A DNA stretch of 5,074 nt from Methanomassiliicoccales archaeon PtaB.Bin134 (GTDB taxonomy: Archaea > Thermoplasmatota > Thermoplasmata > Methanomassiliicoccales > UBA472): assembly GCA_002067045.1 (NCBI GenBank), contig MVPZ01000225.1:1-5074 (forward strand). The letters run 5' to 3'. Shown here piece after piece: positions 1 to 5,028 of this stretch (positions are counted from its first letter, which is position 1; every line of letters begins with the position of its first letter). Made by a program: the position numbers and the translations under genes. Under the pieces are notes generated by a model. It ran no database searches and was not told the origin of the DNA. It saw nothing but the letters and a program-made list of their open reading frames with translations.

Positions 1-321
1 GAGGGGGCCATGACCGCCAAGCACCGGCTGGGCAACTTCGCGCTCACCTTCACCTCCAACCTTTTCTTCGGAGTGCGGATCAAGGACTCGCAGAGCGGGA
101 TGTGGGTGTTCCGCAGGGACATCCTGGACAGGCTGGTGCTCACAGACGACGGGATGCCCATGTCCGAGGAGATCAAGATCGAGGCCTTCCGCAAGGTGAG
201 GAGCCTGGAGGTGCCCATCGTCTACCGCCGCAGGGTCGGAGAGGTCAAACTATCCAGCTGGAAGGACGGCTGGAAGAACATGAAGTTCCTTTTCAAGAAG
301 CGATTCCGGCGTCAGAGGTAG
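1..321 (+). CDS. Family 2 glycosyltransferase, C-terminal fragment (5' end outside window)
   Basis: This is the C-terminal part of a GT2 (GT-A fold) glycosyltransferase of the archaeal dolichyl-phosphate-sugar-synthase/AglD-like kind. Such enzymes move a sugar from a nucleotide donor to a polyprenyl phosphate or glycan acceptor at the membrane. The frame is open from base 1 (Glu-Gly-Ala precede the Met at 10), so that Met is probably internal and the catalytic DxD lies upstream of the window. Visible hallmarks are the HRLGN segment, DSQSGMWVF (from nt 85), the acidic GMPMSEEIKIEA stretch, and the closing RRxGExKLSSWKDGWKN pattern. These match the conserved C-terminal half of GT2 enzymes. No transmembrane tail is present, and the protein ends in a basic KKRFRRQR tail. 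The stop codon TAG (319-321) overlaps the convergent uracil-DNA glycosylase gene by 10 bases. The exact donor and acceptor cannot be told. Confidence 0.88.
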   Translation, partial: EGAMTAKHRLGNFALTFTSNLFFGVRIKDSQSGMWVFRRDILDRLVLTDDGMPMSEEIKIEAFRKVRSLEVPIVYRRRVGEVKLSSWKDGWKNMKFLFKKRFRRQR

Positions 322-839
322 GCGGCCGCGGCCTTCAGGGCCTCGCGGAGCACTTCCCTGGCCGCCGGACGGTATATGCAGGCCGAGGGATGATAGGTCA
401 CCATGAGGTGCAGCGTGGACCCGTTCAGCTCCACCTCCAGCAGCTGATTGGCCACCTCCTTCATGACCGGCTTCCTGCCGAGAAGGTCCTCTGCGGCGCT
501 GAGCCCCAATGCCAGCACGAAACGCCTGCCCTCCAATTCCCTGTCCAGGTACGGCCGGCAGGCGGCCATCTCCTCGGGACGGGGGCGGCGGTTGCCGGGG
601 GGGCGGCACTTCACGGTGTTGGTGATGAGCACACGCTCCCGGTCCAGTCCGGCCTCTTCCATCAGCATGTCCAGTATCTTGCCTGCCCGCCCCACGAACG
701 GCCGTCCGGAGGCATCCTCCCGGGCCCCGGGGGCCTCGCCCACCAGGACCACCTTGGACCCGGGGTCGCCCGAGGGCCCCACCACCTGGATGCGGCCATT
801 GGCCAGATCGCAACGCCGGCAGTCGAGGTCCAGGAGCAT
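312..839 (-). CDS. Uracil-DNA glycosylase, family 4 (Fe-S, UDGa type)
   Basis: This enzyme should cut the N-glycosidic bond of uracil in DNA, starting base excision repair of deaminated cytosine. The 175-residue length is usual for family 4. Motif 1 is GEAPGAREDASGRPFVGRAG (residues 34-53), followed by NTVKCRPPGNRRP (74-86) and the minor-groove motif HPSA (150-153). Four cysteines (C7, C10, C78, C94) occupy the family's 4Fe-4S ligand pattern of an N-terminal CxxC plus two later cysteines. The family 5 motif (GLAPAxxG) is absent. So is the KRRIH insertion of the DNA-crosslinking UDGX group, so family 4 is the best call. The ATG directly abuts the pyrE stop (TGA-ATG). A GGGG run 7 bases upstream, inside pyrE, may act as the ribosome binding site. 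It is the last gene of the minus-strand cluster, and its 3' end overlaps the convergent glycosyltransferase gene. Confidence 0.93.
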   Translation of the reverse strand: MLLDLDCRRCDLANGRIQVVGPSGDPGSKVVLVGEAPGAREDASGRPFVGRAGKILDMLMEEAGLDRERVLITNTVKCRPPGNRRPRPEEMAACRPYLDRELEGRRFVLALGLSAAEDLLGRKPVMKEVANQLLEVELNGSTLHLMVTYHPSACIYRPAAREVLREALKAAAAYL

Positions 840-1364
840 TCAGTTCCCCAGGATCTTGCCGGCGGTGATGAGCGCACGGAGCTCCACGCCCATCCCCTTG
901 AGCGCGTCCTTCCCGCCCTCCTCGCGGTCCACCACGGAGAGCACCGTGGTCACCACCGCCCCGGCCTGGCGCAGGGTCTCCACGGCGTATACGGCCGAAC
1001 CGGCGGAGGTTATGACGTCCTCGACCACCAGGACCCTCTCCCCGGCCCTCATCTCGCCCTCGATGAGCTTGCTGGTGCCGTGGTCCTTCTTCTCCTTGCG
1101 CACCATGACGAAGGGGATGCCGGTGCGCAGGGACAGCGCCACGGCCAGCGGGACCGATCCCAGGGCCACCCCGGCGATGCGCTGCACCTGCCCGCGGTCC
1201 AGCCCCTCGGCCATGAGGTCGGCCACCAGCCCCAGCACCTTCGGGTCGGTGGTGGCCTTCTTGATGTCGATGTAGTACCTGCTCTTCTTTCCCGAGGCCA
1301 GGGTGAAGTCCCCGTACAGGATGGCCCCGCAGCCTACCAGCGCCTTCTTCAGTTCGTCGCTCAT
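840..1364 (-). CDS. pyrE: Orotate phosphoribosyltransferase
   Basis: This enzyme joins orotate to PRPP to form orotidine 5'-monophosphate, the penultimate step of de novo UMP synthesis in the cytosol. The 174-residue, single-domain length is typical of archaeal OPRT. No OMP decarboxylase domain is fused. The type I phosphoribosyltransferase PRPP loop is clear at residues 111-123 (RVLVVEDVITSAGS region, with the E115-D116 acidic pair). The flexible catalytic loop is RKEKKDHGTSKLIEG (89-103). The N-terminal FTLASGKKSRYYIDIK segment (20-35) is the usual OPRT signature for binding orotate and the active site. The ATG lies 4 bases after the carS stop and is preceded by a strong Shine-Dalgarno, supporting this start. 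The stop abuts the next gene with no gap, implying translational coupling. Confidence 0.97.
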   Translation of the reverse strand: MSDELKKALVGCGAILYGDFTLASGKKSRYYIDIKKATTDPKVLGLVADLMAEGLDRGQVQRIAGVALGSVPLAVALSLRTGIPFVMVRKEKKDHGTSKLIEGEMRAGERVLVVEDVITSAGSAVYAVETLRQAGAVVTTVLSVVDREEGGKDALKGMGVELRALITAGKILGN

Positions 1365-1366
1365 GA

Positions 1367-1373
1367 GATCACC
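1367..1373 (-). promoter_or_regulatory. Ribosome binding site of pyrE containing the carS stop codon
   Basis: On the minus strand the sequence GGTGATC sits just before the pyrE ATG. It matches the archaeal anti-Shine-Dalgarno complement (AGGAGGTGATC). The TGA stop of carS is the middle of this motif. Ribosomes terminating carS therefore sit on the pyrE binding site, which predicts coupled translation. Confidence 0.8.
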
Positions 1374-1932
1374 AGGGGACCTTCTTCAGCCCCATCTTGT
1401 ATCCGATTATGTTGACCCCGCGGTGCAGGAGCGGGGTGATCACCAGAACGGCCAGCAGGGAGACCCAGCCGTCGTTCCTCCAGAAATTGTCCAGCACCCA
1501 GTCGGGGAAGGTCAGCAAGGCCAGCAGGAACGACCCCAGCAGGAAGGTGTACTGGTCCATCAGGGGGGCCTTGGCCCCTCGCCCGATGTCCAGACGCCGC
1601 TTCACGAAGGACCCGGCCATGTCCCCCAGGAGCGAGCCTGCCGCCAGGGCGGCCACCACGCCCAGGTTCTCCGGGAACCCTCCGAAGCCGAAGTAGTCCA
1701 GGCGGTCGAAGGGGAAGGCGATGTACAGCTGTATGATCCCCAGGGAGATGCCCGCGCATATGCCTCCGACCAATCCGCGCCAGGTCTTGCCGTCCCCCAA
1801 GAGCCTCTTGCCCCTCCACGACCTGCCCAGGTCCACCGGGGCCCCTCCGCCGAACACCACCGCGGCGGAATTGGGCAGGAAGGACGGCAGCATGAGCCAG
1901 AATCCCAGCAGAACCAGCAGGAGGAGGTCCAT
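1369..1932 (-). CDS. carS: CDP-archaeol synthase (CDP-2,3-bis-(O-geranylgeranyl)-sn-glycerol synthase)
   Basis: CarS is the integral-membrane enzyme that activates digeranylgeranylglyceryl phosphate with CTP, giving CDP-archaeol and pyrophosphate. CDP-archaeol is the precursor for attaching polar headgroups to archaeal lipids. The 187-residue protein has about five hydrophobic segments (roughly 3-27, 53-72, 92-107, 128-143, 157-171). Family motifs are visible: PSFLPNSAAVVFGGGAPVD (16-34), the cytosolic LLGDGKTWRG (44-53), GSLLGDMAGSFVKRRLDI with D104 (99-116), the KAPLMDQ segment with D126 (121-127), and the C-terminal HRGVNIIGY...PW end. The KRR and Asp residues fit nucleotide/Mg handling as in CdsA/CarS relatives. 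The ATG lies 34 bases after the helicase stop with only a weak AAGGGA upstream. It overlaps functionally with pyrE through the shared stop/ribosome binding site. Confidence 0.95.
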   Translation of the reverse strand: MDLLLLVLLGFWLMLPSFLPNSAAVVFGGGAPVDLGRSWRGKRLLGDGKTWRGLVGGICAGISLGIIQLYIAFPFDRLDYFGFGGFPENLGVVAALAAGSLLGDMAGSFVKRRLDIGRGAKAPLMDQYTFLLGSFLLALLTFPDWVLDNFWRNDGWVSLLAVLVITPLLHRGVNIIGYKMGLKKVPW

Positions 1933-1966
1933 GGTCGCGAATCCCTTGGACCGGTTAAGAACCTTT

Positions 1967-3865
1967 CTACCTGCCCCTGTCCCGGAAGAAGGACTGGATG
2001 TCCTGCAGGGGGCGTTCGGTGGGTAACAGCTCCAGACGGTCGGAGAACTGGGTTATGCGCCTGTCAAGCACCAGGGCCGCGCCGACGTCCCTCTCCGTGC
2101 GGATCAGGCGGCCGATGGCCTGCTGCAGCTTGCGTATGGCCGGACCTTTGACCGTGTACTCCCATCCCCGCCGAAACCTCAGCTCGTAGTAGTGCATGAG
2201 GGCCCGCTGCTTGGCCGTCGGCCTCGGGTAGGGGATGCCGACCACCAGGGCCAGCTCCAGCTCGTCCTCCGGGAAGTCGATTCCCTCGCTGACCCTTCCG
2301 CCCATGACCGCGAATAGCACCTGGCCATCCTGGCTGGTGCGCTTGAAGCGGGTGACCACATCCATCAGCTCCAGCTGGGCCATGCCCCTCTCCTCCAGAT
2401 GCACCGGGCGGGAGATTCGCCTGGCCACGCCGTCCTCCACGAAGCGGTCCATCAGGGAATAGGAGGGGAAGAAGACCACGGTGTTCCGGCGCACCCCGTT
2501 GCAGACCTGCACCACGTGGTCCTCGATGACCCCCACCATGTCAGGGGAGGACTGCAGCTCCTCGTACTTGGTGGAGACGTCCTCCACGTAGAACACCTTG
2601 CGGTTCTCCTTGGGGAAGGGCGATGGGAAGGTCACCATCGCCGACTCCAGCGGAAGGCCGATGGAGTCCCGGTACTCGTTCAGGGGCACCAGCGTTCCGG
2701 ACATGTGCAGGCTGCCGCCGGTGCCCAGTATGGCGGAGGTGGTCACCACCGGATCGATGCAGTAGGCCTTGAGGCAGGCGTTCTCCCCGCCCACCACCAG
2801 CTTCACGAAGCACTGCTCGTCCAGGCTCAGCCAGTAGGAGATGAAGGCCCCCAGGGAGTAGGTGTACGAGCGGGGCAGGCGGCCCTGGGCGAAGCGCGAT
2901 TCCCTTATGATCTCCCCCTGCTCCATGATCAGCTTGGCCATGGACTCCAGGGAGCGGGAGTTGGAGGTGAAGGCGGACATGAGCCCCTCCTCCAGGAATG
3001 AGGGTGGTATCAGCCCATCCTCGTCTATGAGGTACTCGTTCACCGCCTCCTCAAGCAGCTTCGAGCACTCCGTGCGCACGTCGTTCAGGCTGACCCCTTT
3101 GGCCACCTCCGGGTCGCCGTATTCCTCGACCTCCTTGGCCACGGCCTCCAGCATGTAGCGGGACAGCTGGAAGCTCTCGATCTCCCGGGTGTAGTCGGGA
3201 AGGTTGTGCGCCTCGTCCACGATGAGCAGGACGTCCTCCATGGGCACCTCCATCCAATCCAGGAGGGAGTTACGGATGAAGGGCATGAAGAAGTAGGCGT
3301 ATGGAGCGGCAACCACCCTGGCCTCCCGGACCAGCTCCTTCATGACCTCGTGCGGGCAGATGTTCAGGGAATCGCAATGGTCGATGAGCTCCTCGGCGGT
3401 GGGGAGCGTGCTGCGGCAGTGGTCGAAGAGCTGCTCCATGTCCACCTCCTGCAGCCCCTTGAAGAACCGGCATCCCCCGGAGCGGCCCTCCAGGACCATG
3501 CGGCGCTTGTCCCGGCAGATCTTGGACAGCTCCTCGGGGGTCCCTGCGCTCAGCTCCTTGTCCCGACGGATCAGGGGGCAGGTGCCCTGCCGTCCTTGCA
3601 GGGCCACTCCGAAAACGGGAGCCTTCTCGTTGATCCGGCGGAGCTCCATTATCACCTGCTTCTCCTGGGAGTTGGTGCGGGTCAGGTACACCACCTTCTT
3701 CCCCTGGGCCAGGGCCACCTGCAGGGCCCCGGTGAGCGCACAGACGGTCTTGCCGCTGCCGGTGCCGCTCTCCAGCACCAGGTGTCCCCTCTCCTTGAAG
3801 GCGCGTTCGGCCGCCCTCACGAACTCGGCCTGATTGGGGCGGGGAGGATAGGGAAAAAGCTCCAC
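1967..3865 (-). CDS. XPD/Rad3-family Fe-S DNA helicase (superfamily 2)
   Basis: This is an ATP-dependent helicase of the XPD/Rad3/DinG group, which typically unwinds DNA 5' to 3' and acts in archaeal DNA repair. In 632 residues the motif order is complete: Walker A SGTGSGKT (33-40), motif Ia YLTRTNSQ (60-67), Walker B DEAHNLPD (217-224), MSGTL (388-392), FFPSYSLM (465-472), motif V GGRVSEGIDF (522-531) and motif VI QAIGRLIR (582-589). Cysteines C96 (GRQGTC), C117, C132 (GGCRFF) and C170 (NICPHE) match the four Fe-S ligands of XPD. C150 and C164 are extra. An arch-like insertion probably covers about 235-370. The start is GTG; an in-frame TGA lies 9 bases upstream, so the gene cannot begin earlier. 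No Shine-Dalgarno is visible, and a TATA-like box about 26 bases upstream suggests a leaderless transcript. It leads the carS-pyrE-glycosylase cluster. Whether it is the organism's main XPD or a paralogue cannot be decided here. Confidence 0.93.
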   Translation of the reverse strand: MELFPYPPRPNQAEFVRAAERAFKERGHLVLESGTGSGKTVCALTGALQVALAQGKKVVYLTRTNSQEKQVIMELRRINEKAPVFGVALQGRQGTCPLIRRDKELSAGTPEELSKICRDKRRMVLEGRSGGCRFFKGLQEVDMEQLFDHCRSTLPTAEELIDHCDSLNICPHEVMKELVREARVVAAPYAYFFMPFIRNSLLDWMEVPMEDVLLIVDEAHNLPDYTREIESFQLSRYMLEAVAKEVEEYGDPEVAKGVSLNDVRTECSKLLEEAVNEYLIDEDGLIPPSFLEEGLMSAFTSNSRSLESMAKLIMEQGEIIRESRFAQGRLPRSYTYSLGAFISYWLSLDEQCFVKLVVGGENACLKAYCIDPVVTTSAILGTGGSLHMSGTLVPLNEYRDSIGLPLESAMVTFPSPFPKENRKVFYVEDVSTKYEELQSSPDMVGVIEDHVVQVCNGVRRNTVVFFPSYSLMDRFVEDGVARRISRPVHLEERGMAQLELMDVVTRFKRTSQDGQVLFAVMGGRVSEGIDFPEDELELALVVGIPYPRPTAKQRALMHYYELRFRRGWEYTVKGPAIRKLQQAIGRLIRTERDVGAALVLDRRITQFSDRLELLPTERPLQDIQSFFRDRGR

Positions 3866-3887
3866 GTCCGGTCAGATTGCGCCAATG

Positions 3888-3895
3888 ATAAATAT
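3888..3895 (-). promoter_or_regulatory. TATA-like box of the helicase gene/cluster
   Basis: The minus strand reads ATATTTAT in an otherwise GC-rich gap. Its centre is about 26 bases from the helicase GTG, the usual archaeal distance from TATA box to transcription start. Transcription should therefore begin at or very near the start codon, which agrees with the missing Shine-Dalgarno. Confidence 0.6.
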
Positions 3896-3904
3896 GGTTG
3901 CCTT

Positions 3905-3925
3905 GGGCTCACCGAAAGTGAGCCC
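3905..3925. repeat. Perfect inverted repeat, 8-bp arms, 5-base spacer
   Basis: GGGCTCAC and GTGAGCCC flank the spacer CGAAA. The dyad starts about 11 bases beyond the stop of the unknown gene (3937-4491) and lies just upstream of the helicase TATA-like box. As RNA it would form a stable hairpin at the 3' end of the unknown gene's message. As DNA it could be a regulator-binding dyad. It is not followed directly by a T-run on the minus strand, although TATTTAT comes about 12 bases later. Confidence 0.75.
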
Positions 3926-3936
3926 CTGCCCCCGAC

Positions 3937-4491
3937 CTACTTCGACCTTTGCCAGGCGTCGGGGTTGGTGTAGCAGTCGAACCCATCATCGACGCAGGCG
4001 CCCATGATGGTGTTGGCGTTGATGAGCTGGAATATCCTTTCCTTCCGGAAAAGCCAATAATGGATGCGCCACTCGCGGCCATCGTAAAGGGTGGTCTCCT
4101 CCCTCTCGGTGGTCAGGATGCCGGTGTCCTCCAGCTGGTAGAAGGCGTCCCGGTCCTCGGGCTCCAGTATGTTGTCGATTATCCTCTCGCTGTATCCGAA
4201 GAAGTTCAGTACATGCTGGGCCATCTTGCGGGCCTCCTCGTCGGGGAGCCCCTCGCGGTCAATGCCGTTCTTGATGGCCCGGGTCAGGTCCTCAACGGTC
4301 AAGGTCGTGCATTTTCCATCAAAACAGATCTCGTAGGAAGCTTCCATGTCGGGTCCCCCCTTGCCCTTGCCACCCAAAACATCCAAACCGCTGGCGTTTA
4401 CGTCTTCCATGATGGAGAAGGGGACCGACTTCCGGGCGCCCTTGGACTCCAAAGGAAAAGATCTAGAGTTATCCTTGCTAACGCTTCTCAT
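3937..4491 (-). CDS. Conserved-looking archaeal protein of unknown function (recalls DUF6015)
   Basis: Function unknown. The core (about residues 64-155) has helices TVEDLTRAIKNGI and ARKMAQHVLNFFGYSERIIDNIL, then PEDRDAFYQLEDTGILTTERE and a strand-like TLYDGREWRIHYWLF. A helical region followed by a helix plus beta-hairpin suggests a winged-helix-like fold (inference). It recalls the archaeal DUF6015 family from memory, unchecked. The 184-residue version starts at ATG 4491. Its first 48 residues are Ser/Gly/Lys-rich and unlike the core, and the first 17 codons are much less GC-rich at third positions than the rest. Other starts are ATG 4410 (157 aa) and ATG 4347 (136 aa), the latter preceded by a G-run. 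A TATA box at 4557-4564 would give a leader of about 40 bases before ATG 4491. The C-terminal tail carries C166 and C173. No membrane segment is seen. It probably forms a single-gene unit ending at the 3905-3925 hairpin. Confidence 0.8.
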   Translation of the reverse strand: MRSVSKDNSRSFPLESKGARKSVPFSIMEDVNASGLDVLGGKGKGGPDMEASYEICFDGKCTTLTVEDLTRAIKNGIDREGLPDEEARKMAQHVLNFFGYSERIIDNILEPEDRDAFYQLEDTGILTTEREETTLYDGREWRIHYWLFRKERIFQLINANTIMGACVDDGFDCYTNPDAWQRSK

Positions 4492-4556
4492 TCAGTATTC
4501 CCTCAGTGCAGTGTGCAAGTTAGAATGCAATTAGACTTTTCTCACTCTTTAGACCA

Positions 4557-4564
4557 TATTTATA
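4557..4564. promoter_or_regulatory. Bidirectional-looking TATA element in AT-rich island
   Basis: The element reads TATAAATA on the minus strand and TATTTATA on the plus strand. On the minus strand it is preceded by the A-rich GCAAAAC, a fair BRE, and would drive the unknown gene at 3937-4491 with a start site near 4534. On the plus strand it would start transcription near 4587, upstream of the gene at 4713. No other clear TATA box is seen in the divergent gap, so both genes may share it. The minus-strand reading is the better supported. Confidence 0.6.
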
Positions 4565-4600
4565 GTTTTGCAACTAGCCCCCGCACGATGATGGTGATTT

Positions 4601-4650
4601 CTCAGCGTTCCTATCGTATCGTGAGGAGCGTCGAACCGGGGGACGCTGAG
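4601..4650 (+). repeat. Inverted repeat able to form a 12-bp RNA stem
   Basis: The left arm CTCAGCGTTCCT (4601-4612) pairs with the right arm GGGGACGCTGAG (4639-4650). There are ten Watson-Crick pairs and two G-U pairs in RNA, enclosing a 26-base loop. The arms lie between the plus-strand TATA reading and the start of the gene at 4713, so the hairpin would sit in that gene's leader. Confidence 0.65.
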
Positions 4651-4712
4651 GTCCATATGGAAACGGAAAGATTGATTGCCAGGCAGGTCCCCTGGAGATA
4701 TGGTGGTCCGGT

Positions 4713-5009
4713 ATGATAGTCGAGTTCTCGATCGTGCCCATAGGCACAGGGGTTAGCCTGAGCCCCTATGTGGCGGAATGCCTGCGCATCGTGCGGGAGA
4801 GCGGGCTGAAGCACGAGCTCACCCCCATGGGCACCGTCCTGCAGGGAGAGGGAAGGGAGGTCATGGACGTGGTCATGCGCTGCCATGAGCGGATGCTGCA
4901 GATGAGCGATAGGGTGGTCACCAGCATCAAGATCGACGACCGCAGGGACCGGGCATCGGACATGAGGCGCAAGGTGCAGAGCGTCGAGGAAAAGTTGGAA
5001 AAGGGTTGA
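4713..5009 (+). CDS. MTH1187/YkoF-type thiamine-binding-family protein
   Basis: This small cytosolic protein (98 residues) belongs to the MTH1187 (UPF0045) family, annotated as thiamine-binding (Pfam Thiamine_BP). Members have a ferredoxin-like fold and assemble into oligomers. The physiological role is not settled. Family marks are the N-terminal MIVEFSIVPIGTG (1-13) with SLSPYVAECLRIV (15-27), then the central LTPMGTVLQGE (36-46). They end with EVMDVVMRCHE (49-59), RVVTSIKIDDRRD (67-79) and a C-terminal helix KVQSVEEKLEKG (87-98). The length is normal and the protein looks intact. A GGTGGTCC stretch at 4702-4709 is a passable ribosome binding site for ATG 4713. The gene faces away from the unknown gene at 3937-4491 and converges with the fragment at 5026-5074, leaving 16 bases between the stops. 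Confidence 0.9.
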   Translation: MIVEFSIVPIGTGVSLSPYVAECLRIVRESGLKHELTPMGTVLQGEGREVMDVVMRCHERMLQMSDRVVTSIKIDDRRDRASDMRRKVQSVEEKLEKG

Positions 5010-5028
5010 GAAGGGGTTTCCCGGCTCA
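5007..5028. terminator. Possible small hairpin spanning both convergent stop codons
   Basis: TGAG (5007-5010) pairs with CTCA (5025-5028) and GGG (5013-5015) with CCC (5020-5022), giving 4 + 3 bp around a 2x2 internal loop and a 4-base loop. The outer arms are the two opposing TGA stop codons themselves. The structure is weak and has no strong T-run, so a terminator role is tentative. Confidence 0.3.

Larger units (their letters stand above)
4492..4712. other. Divergent intergenic region with possible structured plus-strand leader
   Basis: This 221-base gap separates divergent genes. Bases up to about 4575 are clearly AT-richer than the rest of the window and hold the TATA element. Bases 4587-4712 would be the plus-strand 5' leader. 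They contain an imperfect inverted repeat (4601-4612 with 4639-4650), the palindrome CCATATGG (4653-4660) and a small inverted repeat, CCAGG/CCTGG (4679-4683 with 4691-4695). The same stretch also has an open frame of 42 codons from ATG 4588 to TGA 4714-4716. No thi-box (CTGAGA, GAACCTGAT) of a TPP riboswitch is seen. Confidence 0.6.

Noticed and set aside
102..1415. Long plus-strand open frame opposite the glycosylase and pyrE genes
   Set aside because: It lies antisense to two clearly recognised genes, has a low-complexity His/Gly/Pro/Gln-rich translation, and results from high-GC codon bias.
1933..1966. Internal promoter or terminator between the helicase and carS (GGTT-AAG-AACC at 1953-1963)
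   Set aside because: The arms are only 4 bp with a 3-base spacer, and no TATA-like box or T-run is present in the 34-base gap.
2399..3001. Plus-strand open frames opposite the helicase gene
   Set aside because: Shadow of the helicase coding strand; translation is His/Gly/Val-rich with no motifs.
4588..4655. C/D-box guide RNA (ATGATGG near 4588 and CTGA at 4646, about 58 bases)
   Set aside because: The C box lacks the final A of RTGATGA, no terminal stem flanks the boxes, and no clear D'/C' pair lies between them. The inverted repeat explains the bases better.
4587..4712. TPP riboswitch upstream of the thiamine-binding-family gene
   Set aside because: The conserved thi-box segments (CTGAGA, GAACCTGATC, and the closing stem motif) are not present.
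3949..4716. Plus-strand open frame of 255 codons through the unknown gene and the intergenic gap
   Set aside because: Most of it is antisense to the gene at 3937-4491 and has no family resemblance. Only its last 42 codons (from 4588) are kept as a low-confidence small-ORF idea.
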